This document shows positions 44,709 to 53,802 of a stretch of DNA of 64,000 nucleotides, in pieces. The notes beneath the pieces are model-generated. The model had not been told where the DNA came from. It saw only the letters and a program-made list of their open reading frames with translations, and ran no database searches. The position numbers were made by a program, and so were the translations under genes. This DNA comes from M269 sp964640795. Lineage in GTDB: Bacteria; Pseudomonadota; Gammaproteobacteria; Enterobacterales; Alteromonadaceae. The stretch spans positions 1 to 64,000 of the forward strand of contig CAZXIN010000005.1 in NCBI GenBank assembly GCA_964640795.1. The letters run 5' to 3'. Position 1 is the first letter of the stretch. Each line of letters opens with the position of its first letter.

Positions 44709-46304
44709 ATGAAGAGAAAAAACCAGACATTATCAGCCGATGCGCCTCTATTGCACGACAATCACGCCAAACCCGTCTCTCGACGTGACTTTATCGCTCA
44801 GGGCTTTACCGCGGGTGCGGGCGTATTGTGCGGTGGTTCAGTACTGAGCTTATTTGCGAACCCCAAAAAGGCGCAAGCGCAGCTCTCTCCTGATTTAGAA
44901 GCATTAAAATCGTCATGCGGCATTGCCACGCAAGGAGCAGGGAAAATCCCTTTTATCTGTATTGATTTGGCCGGTGGGGCCAATGTTGCTGGCTCCAATG
45001 TATTAGTCGGTGGACGAGGTGGTCAACTCGACTTTTTGTCCACGGCAGGGTATAGCCGCTTAGGCTTACCCGGTGACATGGTGCCTTCGATTGCAAACCC
45101 AGCGACAGGTTTGAGTGACTTCATCAATAATGAGTTAGGGTTGGCCTTCCACAGTGACAGTGGCTTCTTACGCGGTATTCTAGATAAGGTATCCGTAGCA
45201 AATCGCGTTAATATTAACGGGGCGGTGATACCTGCTCGCTCGGAAAACGATACGGGCAACAATCCGCATAATCCTATGTACGGTATTAACCGTGTCGGCG
45301 CCGACGGTTCTCTTTTAACCTTAATCGGTTCACGTAATTCGGACTCTGGAGGCAACTCCATGGCGCCTGCGATGATGATTGACCCAACGGCGCGTCCTAC
45401 AAAAGTCGACAGACCTTCTGATGTCACTGGGCTTGTCGACACAGGTGACCTCGTCGGCCTACTTAGCCAACAAGATTCAGTGGCGGTTATGGAATCGATA
45501 CAGCGCATCAGTGATATGAAGCTAGGCCGCGTAAACACACAGATTACAACAGATGAGGTTGTCAAAGACTTAGTACGCTGTGGCTATGTGCAGAGCGCCG
45601 ATATTACCGATCGATTCGGTGATCCCTCGTCACTCGACCCTGAAGCTGATACCGATATTGTTGGTCCAGAAGGCATATTCACTCAAGATGAATTTGATTC
45701 AGATAACGAGTTTAGAAAAGCAGCGTCGGTTATGAAACTTGTGGTGAATGGTTTTGCGGGAGCCGGCACCATTACCATGGGCGGCTATGACTATCACACA
45801 GGCAACAGGTCGACAGGTGAAGTAAGAGACTTGCGAGCGGGCCGAGTGATGGGGGCTTGTTTAGAATACGCGGCTCGCATTGGCGTGCCTTTAATGCTCT
45901 ACGTGTGCAGTGACGGTGCGGTATTCAGCAACGGCACGATTGATGATTCTGTCGATGGTCGAGGAAAAGGCGTATGGACCGGTGACAACTCATCTACCGC
46001 GGCGTCTTTCTTTTTGGTTTATAACCCCGGAGGAACCCCTCAAATTATTGGCGCAACCCCTGAGCAACAAGCTAACCACCAACAGCTCGGCTTTATGCGC
46101 CGAGAAGGTGCGGTAGAAACAGCTGGCACACCAGCAGCAAATAATGTCAATCTGCTCGTCGAGACCGTGATATTAAATTACATGGCTCTTCATGGTGAAC
46201 AGGGACAGTTCGCTAATGTATTCCCACAACATGGTTTGGGAAATAATAATTTACGAGACAGCTTGACGGCATTCGAGCCTATAGTAAATGGGTCAATTGC
46301 TTGA
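44709..46304 (+). CDS. Tat-exported DUF1501-like protein
   Basis: 531 aa. A twin-arginine signal (VSRRDFIAQGFTAGAGVLCGGSVLSLFA) shows export in a folded state, often with a bound cofactor. The mature part (FICIDLAGGANVAGSNVLVGGRGGQLDFLS...NPHNPMYGINRVGADGSLLTLIG...GGYDYHTGNRSTGEVRDLRAGRVMGACLEYAARIGVPLMLYVCSDGAV) follows the plan of DUF1501 proteins (alkaline-phosphatase-like/sulfatase-related fold). Last gene of the three-gene operon. DUF1501 and CxxCH proteins are commonly paired in Planctomycetes. Confidence 0.82.
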   Translation: MKRKNQTLSADAPLLHDNHAKPVSRRDFIAQGFTAGAGVLCGGSVLSLFANPKKAQAQLSPDLEALKSSCGIATQGAGKIPFICIDLAGGANVAGSNVLVGGRGGQLDFLSTAGYSRLGLPGDMVPSIANPATGLSDFINNELGLAFHSDSGFLRGILDKVSVANRVNINGAVIPARSENDTGNNPHNPMYGINRVGADGSLLTLIGSRNSDSGGNSMAPAMMIDPTARPTKVDRPSDVTGLVDTGDLVGLLSQQDSVAVMESIQRISDMKLGRVNTQITTDEVVKDLVRCGYVQSADITDRFGDPSSLDPEADTDIVGPEGIFTQDEFDSDNEFRKAASVMKLVVNGFAGAGTITMGGYDYHTGNRSTGEVRDLRAGRVMGACLEYAARIGVPLMLYVCSDGAVFSNGTIDDSVDGRGKGVWTGDNSSTAASFFLVYNPGGTPQIIGATPEQQANHQQLGFMRREGAVETAGTPAANNVNLLVETVILNYMALHGEQGQFANVFPQHGLGNNNLRDSLTAFEPIVNGSIA

Positions 46305-46311
46305 CCCATTT
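46286..46311 (+). terminator. Terminator-like hairpin overlapping the stop codon of the DUF1501-like gene
   Basis: Perfect 11-bp stem AAATGGGTCAA/TTGACCCATTT with loop TTGC. The TGA stop (46302-46304) is inside the 3' arm. The T-rich tail is short (TTTAT), so termination may be partial. Confidence 0.55.
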
Positions 46312-46463
46312 ATGAAAATTTATGATTAAAGTCAGCTAATTCGGTACTCACACTCAAAAACATGGCAAGATAAAGGGGTGAATAGATCACTCAACAGATG
46401 AGTGATTGCAACATGAGTACAAAGAATTGAACACCCTTTTTACACTATTGATCGTGCTAATTT

Positions 46464-47648
46464 ATGCGTGAAATTTACTACGTTTTTTTCACCCAATTTA
46501 GTATCACCTTCGTTCTAGCCGCTGTTTTCTTCATTACATGGCGATTTATTGAACGTAGGCCACATGCTTTTTATTGGTTCCTTGCTTTTGCTGCAGCCAT
46601 GTTAAATATGGCTATCAACGTTTCCAGAGATTTTTTTCCGAACAATGACTGGTATTGGATCATCGTCAACTGTTCTTCCTTAGCGGTGCAAGGTTTTACT
46701 TTAGCAGGGTTCCGATCTCGCTCTAGGCTTAAGCCGCTCTCAAGTCAGTGGCTAGTTTACTTCCTATGTATCGAAGGGCTTATCATCTTCTTTACTCTGG
46801 CTTCCCCTCATATGGGCTTACGCATGATGTTCACACCATTATCCGGTGCCATTACTATGGTGGGCAGCATTTGGGCAATATCAAAGTTCGGTGAGCGACT
46901 TTGTCATGCAGGTTGGGGAGCGGTAAGCATGTTGGGCATTCATGCAGTATTACAGTTCATCAGCGCCATGCTTGCATTAATGCAGGGTGAATTTAGACAA
47001 GAAGATTACCTTCAACTATACACACAATTTAATTTCTTATTTATGCCTGCCGCCTTTACTGGTGTTGGTATATTCACAGGCTTATTGTTAGCCAATGATC
47101 TTGCCATGCGTATGAAGAATTTAGCCATGACAGATCAATTAACAAAACTGATGAATAGACGAGGATTTGAGCAAGTAACACAGCAGTGTCTCGCCAATTC
47201 CAAAAGAACACGACATCCTATGTGTGTTGTTATGGCTGACCTAGATCACTTTAAAAAAATTAACGATAACTACGGCCATGCCAACGGCGATCGCGCTTTA
47301 TCATTATTCGCCAAAACGTTAAGCGCTGAGCTACGGCAGTCAGACATTATTGGTCGATTAGGCGGTGAAGAATTTGCAGTACTGCTACAGAACACCACAA
47401 CATCACAGTGTTTAAGCTTGTTTGAGCGATTAAAAGAAGAACTTTCAAAACGTTCTATTGACACCGAGGCCGGTGCATTTTCATTGACATCAAGCTTTGG
47501 GATTGCAACGGTTGGTGCAGATGATATGGATATTCATACCTCATTAAGCCTTGCAGACAAAGCGCTTTATCGTGCAAAAAAAGCAGGACGTAACAGAGTT
47601 GTTTTATACCAACCCGTATCCGAAAGTGCCGAAGCCAAACCGTTTTAG
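46464..47648 (+). CDS. Diguanylate cyclase with membrane sensor
   Basis: 394 aa. Residues 1-215 hold about six or seven transmembrane helices; the C-terminal ~165 residues are a GGDEF domain (MTDQLTKLMNRRGFEQ, ADLDHFKKINDNYGHANGDRAL) with the active-site variant GGEEF. An RxxD inhibitory site (RQSD) stands five residues before it, so product feedback by c-di-GMP is expected. Makes c-di-GMP in response to an unknown membrane signal. It follows the envelope operon, which may be a functional link or only proximity. Confidence 0.94.
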   Translation: MREIYYVFFTQFSITFVLAAVFFITWRFIERRPHAFYWFLAFAAAMLNMAINVSRDFFPNNDWYWIIVNCSSLAVQGFTLAGFRSRSRLKPLSSQWLVYFLCIEGLIIFFTLASPHMGLRMMFTPLSGAITMVGSIWAISKFGERLCHAGWGAVSMLGIHAVLQFISAMLALMQGEFRQEDYLQLYTQFNFLFMPAAFTGVGIFTGLLLANDLAMRMKNLAMTDQLTKLMNRRGFEQVTQQCLANSKRTRHPMCVVMADLDHFKKINDNYGHANGDRALSLFAKTLSAELRQSDIIGRLGGEEFAVLLQNTTTSQCLSLFERLKEELSKRSIDTEAGAFSLTSSFGIATVGADDMDIHTSLSLADKALYRAKKAGRNRVVLYQPVSESAEAKPF

Positions 47649-47746
47649 GTAATCTCGACTTTACATAAGCCAACCCAACCAAGGCATCGACCTCTGCGTT
47701 AACCTTGCTAGCCAAGAATGGATCGAGTGAAACAAAATCGAGAGGT

Positions 47747-48295
47747 TCATTCTTTAGGGAATTGAGGTGCAAAAGGCTCGTTACTTACCTCAGAAATATT
47801 AGCGACATAACTGACGGTTTGATAGCTTCCGCACAACGCGCATATTTCCAGCTGTTCTTCCTTAGACCAGTACATCCGAAACTCTGCTAGTAAACAACTT
47901 TCTAAACAGCCGCTCTCCATCAATTGATCAATCACTTTTAATAGCGCTCTTTCTTTAGCTGATTCGAAAGCTGCCGCATTATGGCCCATTCTGGTAGCGT
48001 TAACTTGGCGTGAGTCTAAGTTGGCTTGTTTGGCGAAAGCGGCAACATGGACACCCCATTCATATTCACAATTGGCATTAGCAGTGGTGCGTAAAATAAC
48101 AATCTCTCTTTCTCTTACAGACAAAGGGCTGTTCTCATCGAGTAAATTGGGAACCCCTTTAGTTAGGAATCGAACACTATGAGCAAATACACGAAACAGT
48201 TTCAATAGATAACCATTCTGCTTAGGGTATTTTTTTAGAATATTTTCTACTTCTGGTGAAAATGGAGGTTCTATAGGTTTCAATTTTGACGACAT
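47747..48295 (-). CDS. Carboxymuconolactone decarboxylase / AhpD-like protein
   Basis: 182 aa, all-helical. LSVREREIVILRTTANANCEYEWGVHVAAFAKQANLD is the CMD-family core; the usual AhpD CxxC is here C-E-Y-E with the later His conserved, so it is the decarboxylase/hydratase type rather than a peroxidase reductant. It is divergent from an HxlR regulator. Its promoter overlaps two regulator-type dyads, so it is the probable target. Confidence 0.9.
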   Translation of the reverse strand: MSSKLKPIEPPFSPEVENILKKYPKQNGYLLKLFRVFAHSVRFLTKGVPNLLDENSPLSVREREIVILRTTANANCEYEWGVHVAAFAKQANLDSRQVNATRMGHNAAAFESAKERALLKVIDQLMESGCLESCLLAEFRMYWSKEEQLEICALCGSYQTVSYVANISEVSNEPFAPQFPKE

Positions 48296-48307
48296 AAGCT
48301 TACTCTT

Positions 48308-48355
48308 GCTACCAATAAAGTAGCAAACTTTACGCTACCTTTTGTGTAGCGTCAA
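48308..48355 (-). promoter_or_regulatory. Promoter of the CMD gene with two HxlR-type operators
   Basis: Minus-strand promoter: -35 TTGACG (48350-48355), 17-bp spacer, -10 TAAAGT (48327-48332). Two copies of the dyad GCTAC-N7-GTAGC lie at 48308-48324 and 48334-48350, 26 bp apart. The second extends to ACGCTAC-N7-GTAGCGT. They overlap the promoter, so binding should repress. The only adjacent regulator gene is the HxlR-type gene at 48403. Confidence 0.75.
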
Positions 48356-48402
48356 TTAATACCAGAACCACATTAAGCAATGATTGTAAAAGGCTGATAC
48401 CA

Positions 48403-48729
48403 ATGAAGTTTCCAGATAAAGCAAGAGGATCAAATACAGGTCGCCCCATTATGGTGGTGTTTGACCTATTAGGGAAAAAGTGGAGCTTGAGGATCTTATG
48501 GGAGCTCCACAAAGAAAGGTTAAATTTTCGTGATCTACAAAGCCGGTGTGATCAACTATCCCCAACTGTGCTCAACAAAAGATTAAAAGAGCTGAGAGAA
48601 ATTGAACTCGTCGAGCACCACAGTCATGGTTATGGCTTAACAAAGTCAGGCCAAGAACTCAGTGAACACCTCATACAATTAGATCGGTGGGCTAATAACT
48701 GGAAAAAAGACGTTAACAGCGAGAGCTAG
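48403..48729 (+). CDS. HxlR-family transcriptional regulator
   Basis: 108 aa. The family's winged-helix core is clear: VFDLLGKKWSLRILWELHKERLNFRDLQSRCDQLSPTVLNKRLKELREIELVEHHSHGYGLTKSGQEL. No Cys outside the single one in SRCDQ, which aligns with Cys used by redox/electrophile-sensing HxlR members (inference). Divergent from the CMD-family gene, with twin dyads in between, probably acting as a repressor. Confidence 0.93.
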   Translation: MKFPDKARGSNTGRPIMVVFDLLGKKWSLRILWELHKERLNFRDLQSRCDQLSPTVLNKRLKELREIELVEHHSHGYGLTKSGQELSEHLIQLDRWANNWKKDVNSES

Positions 48730-48831
48730 CTCAAGTGCCTTGATACTCAGAACACGTTAAGCAGAGGAAAGTAATCACATCGACAAGTGCTATTTACTTC
48801 TACTTAAGCTAATACTTATCTCAAGTTCAGG

Positions 48832-50457
48832 TTAACCAGAAACCTTAAATTGTTGCATTGACTGATTTAGCTCTTGGCTTTGAGTGAGTAGGTCTGCATT
48901 TTGCTGTTGCATTTTAACTGTGTTGTCGGATGCTTCGTTAGACAGCACTGATATAGTCTGTATACGCTTATCAACGCCCTCACTCGCTTCGGCTTGTTGC
49001 AGCATGCTGTCTGCCATATCGGTATTCATTAACGATATTTCATCCATTAAAGTGCGTATCTGAGCTATCTCTTTAGTCACTGACTCGGCTTTTTCTACAC
49101 TGTCCTCAATCATGTTGGCATTACTCTGAATGGCACCAACAACTTGCACAGTACCTTTTTGTAGCTTTTCAATGTTCGTCTGGATTTCAGCTGTCGACAC
49201 TGTTGTTCGTTCCGCCAGCGTACGTACTTCATCTGCAACAACAGCAAAACCCCGCCCTTGTTCTCCAGCTCTTGCCGCCTCAATCGCAGCGTTCAATGCA
49301 AGTAAATTTGTCTGTTCAGCAATACCGCTAATCACTTCTAATATATTGCCTATATCATCGGTGTCTTTTTGCAGTTGTGTCACCAATTCAGTGGTTTTTT
49401 CAGCAGACTTTGATAACCCATCAATATCAGCGGCCATTGCTTTAACAAAGTTGTCGCTTCTGTCGGCCACGTTATTCGCTTCATTCACACGCTCTTTGGT
49501 GCTGTCGGCACTTTTAGCCACTAACTGTATAGCTTGATTCATATCCGATATGGTTTGGGCAACCTGGGTAATCTCTGTAGATTGTGTCCCAATGCTTTGA
49601 CTAATCGCCGTTGTTTGCTGGCTAAACTCATGATTAGAATGCTCAATAACCTTTGCGGCATCTAAAGCGTGAATCACAGACACTTCGATTTTTTTCATCA
49701 TTTCATCGAAATGATTGGCTATAACACCCACCTCACAATTAGACACTAACTTCGCCCGTCCACTTAAATCCGAGCTTTTTTCAATAATTTGAATAGTACC
49801 GAGAAGGCTATTCAGAGGATTAACAATACTCTTGAAGACTGCCCAAGCAATAATGACAGCGATGATGACCGCAGCAACAATAAGGAAAATCACGTTGGTG
49901 TTGGTACTTTTGATAGACGTGGTCGCATTGTTGTAAAAGCCATTACCTTTTACTTCGGCGTAATCAACAATTTCATAAAACCGCTGAGATAGCTCCTTTT
50001 CTTGTTCGATGAACCGAGTGTATGCCTCACCTTCGGATGCACCACTGTCTAGCAGACTTTGAGTGACTTTGGTCCAGTCTTCAAATAGAGCGTTGGATGT
50101 CCGAGCTAATGCTTTCCCCTCATCCCCTAATATTCGTTCGTTAACAATACTGAGATGATCACGTGTTAGCTTTTGAGCGTCAGCGACTTGACGAATTGCT
50201 GACGCTTTTACAGCTTGTGATGTAGAGGAGTTAATCGCATCTCGAACCGATAGACCAATCTTTAGAACATTGGCATATGCTAGTGCGGAAGCACGTGTGA
50301 CAGTTAATGGATGACGATGCATTTTATCGACAATATCACCAAGTTTACCAATCGAGTTTAATTGGATAAACGACATAACAGACATCAACACAATCATGAC
50401 GGCAAACGCAGCAATTAGTCGCTGCTTTATCGTAAAGTTGTGTAAAAATTCACGCAT
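48832..50457 (-). CDS. Methyl-accepting chemotaxis protein
   Basis: 541 aa. Transmembrane helices at ~12-30 and ~190-212 flank a ~160-residue periplasmic four-helix-bundle sensor (HRHPLTVTRASALAYANVLKIGLSVRDAI...). HAMP (~212-265) and the signalling domain follow, with the invariant hairpin GIAEQTNLLALNAAIEAARAGEQGRGFAVVADEVRTLAERT. No C-terminal NWETF-like CheR-docking pentapeptide. Ligand unknown. Transcribed alone. Confidence 0.95.
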   Translation of the reverse strand: MREFLHNFTIKQRLIAAFAVMIVLMSVMSFIQLNSIGKLGDIVDKMHRHPLTVTRASALAYANVLKIGLSVRDAINSSTSQAVKASAIRQVADAQKLTRDHLSIVNERILGDEGKALARTSNALFEDWTKVTQSLLDSGASEGEAYTRFIEQEKELSQRFYEIVDYAEVKGNGFYNNATTSIKSTNTNVIFLIVAAVIIAVIIAWAVFKSIVNPLNSLLGTIQIIEKSSDLSGRAKLVSNCEVGVIANHFDEMMKKIEVSVIHALDAAKVIEHSNHEFSQQTTAISQSIGTQSTEITQVAQTISDMNQAIQLVAKSADSTKERVNEANNVADRSDNFVKAMAADIDGLSKSAEKTTELVTQLQKDTDDIGNILEVISGIAEQTNLLALNAAIEAARAGEQGRGFAVVADEVRTLAERTTVSTAEIQTNIEKLQKGTVQVVGAIQSNANMIEDSVEKAESVTKEIAQIRTLMDEISLMNTDMADSMLQQAEASEGVDKRIQTISVLSNEASDNTVKMQQQNADLLTQSQELNQSMQQFKVSG

Positions 50458-50631
50458 ACAAAAGTCCTTACAGATATTAAAGTCTAGACTACATGGTTCT
50501 CAATTATTTGACAAAACTCCTTTTTAAACTCGAAACAAAATGAATCATTCCATTTATAAAACAGTTTAGAACTGTATCGGCTCCTTGCAACAGACCTTTT
50601 GCATTAATATGCTAATCGAATTGCCTCGAAC

Positions 50632-51171
50632 CTATGACTTCAATTTGCTGGCAAACTTCTGCTTAAACTTTTTGAGTTTAGGTGCCACAACCATGTTGCA
50701 ATACTGATTCTGTGGATTCTGTGTAAAGTAGTCTTGATGCAGATCCTCGGCCTGAGAGTAATTGCTCAAAGCAACAACTTCAGTCACCACAGGATCGGGC
50801 CAGATTTCCATATCCACAATCTCTTTAATGATGGCGATAGCTTCTGCTTTCTGTGATTCATCATGATAAAAAATAGCACTGCGATATTGCGTACCTACAT
50901 CATTGCCCTGACGATTAAGTTGCGTTGGGTTGTGCAATGCAAAGAATATCTCTAATAAATCTCTATAGCTGAGTAAGTCAGCATCAAAAGTGACTTGTAC
51001 CACCTCAGCATGCCCTGTATTTCCCGAACATACTGTCTCATAAGTTGGTTGCTCCGTATGTCCACCTGCATAGCCAGAATAGGCGATTTGAACACCTTGT
51101 ACCGAATTAAGAGCAGATTCTATGCACCAGAAACATCCGCCAGCAAGCGTGGCTTGTTGAATATTCGCCAT
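50632..51171 (-). CDS. msrA: Peptide-methionine (S)-S-oxide reductase
   Basis: 179 aa. Repairs oxidised Met-S-sulphoxide. The MsrA motif GGCFWC is at 11-16 with catalytic Cys13. GYAGGHTEQPTYETVCSGNTGHAEVVQVTFD and NDVGTQYRSAIFYHD are family signatures. A C-terminal Cys (QYCNMVVAPKL) can act as the resolving residue. No MsrB domain is fused. Ribosome site GAGGATG precedes the ATG. Confidence 0.96.
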   Translation of the reverse strand: MANIQQATLAGGCFWCIESALNSVQGVQIAYSGYAGGHTEQPTYETVCSGNTGHAEVVQVTFDADLLSYRDLLEIFFALHNPTQLNRQGNDVGTQYRSAIFYHDESQKAEAIAIIKEIVDMEIWPDPVVTEVVALSNYSQAEDLHQDYFTQNPQNQYCNMVVAPKLKKFKQKFASKLKS

Positions 51172-51522
51172 TTTTCATCCTCTAAAGAGTTATACAAATT
51201 GATATGGCATCATCTAGCTGCCAACAAAGAGATATTGGATTTTTACTTTAATTTTCAAGATCAAAGCGTTCTAATATTCTATGTCAATCGTATGATAGGA
51301 ACTATCGGTTTGCATCATTCTTTCTCCCCGTTTAAACAGTATATGAGAAAAATAATGTAACGCCATCTTAACGGCCTATCAGCAAGCGCTAAAAGACATT
51401 TATTGGCTTGGCTGTTACCATCACAAAATTAACACTCTATTAACTTATATTGATTGTGTGCCAAACGTTCTAACTTGGTGCTAGCGATAAATAGTAAAAT
51501 AAGAATATTCAAAGGTGAAAGA
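51172..51522. other. Divergent intergenic region between msrA and the NSS transporter gene
   Basis: About 350 bp, AT-rich. It holds the promoters of msrA (minus) and of the transporter (plus). Nothing else is recognisable. Frames opening upstream of 51523 lack ribosome sites. Confidence 0.4.
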
Positions 51523-52944
51523 ATGAGCGCGAATCGCGAACAATTTGGCTCCCGTCTGGGGTTTGTACTGGCCGCAGCAGGGTCTGCTGTTGGCATAGGT
51601 AATCTAGTAGGTTTCCCAGTTGCTGCAACCAAAAATGGCGGAGGGGCGTTTCTTCTCATTTACACTCTGTTTGTCATCGTTATTTGTCTACCCGTGATGG
51701 TGGCAGAGATGGCACTCGGCCGAAGCACGCAGAAAGATCCATTGGGTGCATACAATAAGCTTTCAAATAACTCACCAGGTTGGAAGTTTGCAGGTTGGAT
51801 GTCCATTGTCACACCATTCATGATTGCTGTTTTTTATCTGGTCATTACCGTCTGGATATTTGGATACCTTGCACAAGCAATTATTGGCAATCTAGATGTA
51901 TTGGCAAACCCAGATACGTTTGGCAACTTTATTACAGCACCTAGCTTATTCGGATATATGGTTATTGTTTTGGGGGTTGTGTACTTAATACTTAAAGGCG
52001 GTGTTAAAGAAGGTATAGAGAAGGCATCTAAAACCTTAATGCCGGCATTGTTTATTATGTTGGTTGCACTCGTGATTTTCGTGCTGACCTTAGACAACGC
52101 TTTCGCTGGTGTTAGCTACTACATCTTACCTGATTTTAGTGCAATAAATGCCAAGGTAGTCAGTGCCGCGCTTGGACAAGCCTTCTTTTCTCTCTCTCTG
52201 GGTATGGGGATTATGATCACATATGGCTCATACTTGGGTCGTGAGAATGCTATTCCCGGCTCAGCTAAGTTGGTGGCGTTGACGGACACAGCCGTGGCGT
52301 TTACAGCTGGGTTAATGATTTTGCCCGCCATATTCTCATTCAACCCAGAAACCAATACAGCGGATTTAAGTGAATCCTCGGTCTCCATGATTTTTACTTT
52401 TTTGCCTAAGATATTTTTAGCGTTACAAACAACTATCGGTTACGCAGGTGCAAGTATAGTCGCTAGTATTTTCTTCCTTCTTGTATTCTTTGCTGCCATT
52501 ACCTCAGTGGTTTCTATCATTGAAGTACCTGTGGCTGCCTTGATGGACGAAAAGCAATATACGCGTAAAAAAGCATTGAATGTCTTAAACGTGCTTTTGA
52601 TCGTGATGGTAGTTGCCTCTGCAACATCTTTCGGCATGATCAGCTTCTTCACAGAGTTGACTCAATATGCAGGCCAAACTAAGTCAATGTTTGACGTAAT
52701 CTATGACGTATTCTACGACACGATACTGCCGCTGAATGGGCTATTAGTTTGTGTATTCGTGATATATCGATGGAAAAAAGCCAACTTTGATGCAGAACTT
52801 GAAGCTGGCGACCCAGATTACAAAGGCAGTTTCTTTGAGAAATATGTCAACTTCTCTGTGGGTACTTTTATCCCTGTTATTTTGTTTTTGGTTTTTGTTA
52901 ATACAGTGGCAATTAAGTTCTTTGGTACCAGCTTAATTGGCTAA
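51523..52944 (+). CDS. Neurotransmitter:sodium symporter (SNF/NSS) family transporter
   Basis: 473 aa from ATG 51523 (AGGTG upstream). About 11-12 membrane helices in the LeuT-like fold. The Na+-binding first helix is SRLGFVLAAAGSAVGIGNLVGFPVAATKNGGGAFLLIY, with the unwound GNLVGFP segment. Uses Na+ to import an amino acid or related compound; substrate not predictable. The C-terminus is slightly overlapped (12 bp) by the convergent Rossmann-fold gene. Confidence 0.92.
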   Translation: MSANREQFGSRLGFVLAAAGSAVGIGNLVGFPVAATKNGGGAFLLIYTLFVIVICLPVMVAEMALGRSTQKDPLGAYNKLSNNSPGWKFAGWMSIVTPFMIAVFYLVITVWIFGYLAQAIIGNLDVLANPDTFGNFITAPSLFGYMVIVLGVVYLILKGGVKEGIEKASKTLMPALFIMLVALVIFVLTLDNAFAGVSYYILPDFSAINAKVVSAALGQAFFSLSLGMGIMITYGSYLGRENAIPGSAKLVALTDTAVAFTAGLMILPAIFSFNPETNTADLSESSVSMIFTFLPKIFLALQTTIGYAGASIVASIFFLLVFFAAITSVVSIIEVPVAALMDEKQYTRKKALNVLNVLLIVMVVASATSFGMISFFTELTQYAGQTKSMFDVIYDVFYDTILPLNGLLVCVFVIYRWKKANFDAELEAGDPDYKGSFFEKYVNFSVGTFIPVILFLVFVNTVAIKFFGTSLIG

Positions 52945-53802
52945 AATATCGTAAGGGCTAGCGTAAGTTAACGTTAGCCCGAGCTTTTTGCAGGTAACCG
53001 AACTATCTATCACTTTCCCTTCATCTTCTATTTTCTCATCTGTAAAAACAGGTTCTGGCAAATCAAGCTTGTTTGCTGCCCAAGTGTAATAATCTTTTCT
53101 CGAAGGATGATCATGACTACACAAATGCAACGTCTCACCCCATAAGGCTTTATCACTAATCGCTTGTATTGCCGCTATTACATCGGTTCGCTCAATTAAA
53201 TTGACACGTTTATTGGCCGATGCCAGAGGCGATTTTTTCACTAGGTGACGAACAGGATGCCTATCAGCACCGACAAGACCAGCTAACCGAAGAACAGTCG
53301 TTTGCTCTGGATATTGGTTATGCAAGTACTGCTCAAGCTCAACATGTGCTCTAGCTGAGATTGTCGCCGGTTCAGTGGTGCTTTCTTCAGTGACTACTCT
53401 TACTCTCTCACCGTATACAGAAGAGGTACTAATAAACACGATATGTGGGTGATTATCATGCTGATCAGATGGCTGCATAAACCGATCAATAAAGGCCTTC
53501 ATACAAGCGATGAAATGATGGATATCTTGCTTCATTTTCCCTGGTGCAATATTCAGTATCAATATGCGTGCGTTAAAAAGTGACTGCAATGCGTCATTTT
53601 CAATGTCATCACCTAATTGATAGATGACAGTGTCGATTGCAGTCGACACTAAACGCGCTTTTTTTTCTGTCGTCCGGCAGGTTGCAATAACTGTTTTTTC
53701 TTCGTTTTTAAGTGTATGAGCTAGTGCTTCACCTAACCAACCTGCACCGACAATGGCAAAGTCATAATGTAATTGGGGCATTTTAAAATCTCGTTTAATC
53801 AT
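52933..53802 (-). CDS. NAD(P)-binding Rossmann-fold protein (YeeZ-like epimerase/dehydratase)
   Basis: 289 aa; ATG 53802 or an internal ATG at 53781 are both possible, neither with a strong ribosome site. N-terminal dinucleotide fold FAIVGAGWLGEALAHTLKNEEKTVIATCRT, followed by VFISTSSVYGE, the SDR-like Ser-Tyr region, and a C-terminal substrate part (HLCSHDHPSRKDYYTWAANKL). Resembles YeeZ-type extended SDR proteins; reaction unknown. Overlaps the convergent transporter gene by 12 bp. Confidence 0.82.
   Translation of the reverse strand: MIKRDFKMPQLHYDFAIVGAGWLGEALAHTLKNEEKTVIATCRTTEKKARLVSTAIDTVIYQLGDDIENDALQSLFNARILILNIAPGKMKQDIHHFIACMKAFIDRFMQPSDQHDNHPHIVFISTSSVYGERVRVVTEESTTEPATISARAHVELEQYLHNQYPEQTTVLRLAGLVGADRHPVRHLVKKSPLASANKRVNLIERTDVIAAIQAISDKALWGETLHLCSHDHPSRKDYYTWAANKLDLPEPVFTDEKIEDEGKVIDSSVTCKKLGLTLTYASPYDILAN

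Noticed and set aside
45023..45565. 180-codon minus-strand open frame
   Set aside because: Antisense to the DUF1501-like gene; translation is Ser/Thr/Arg-rich with no family resemblance.
49130..49537. 135-codon plus-strand open frame
   Set aside because: Antisense to the MCP signalling domain; a shadow of its Ala-rich coding.
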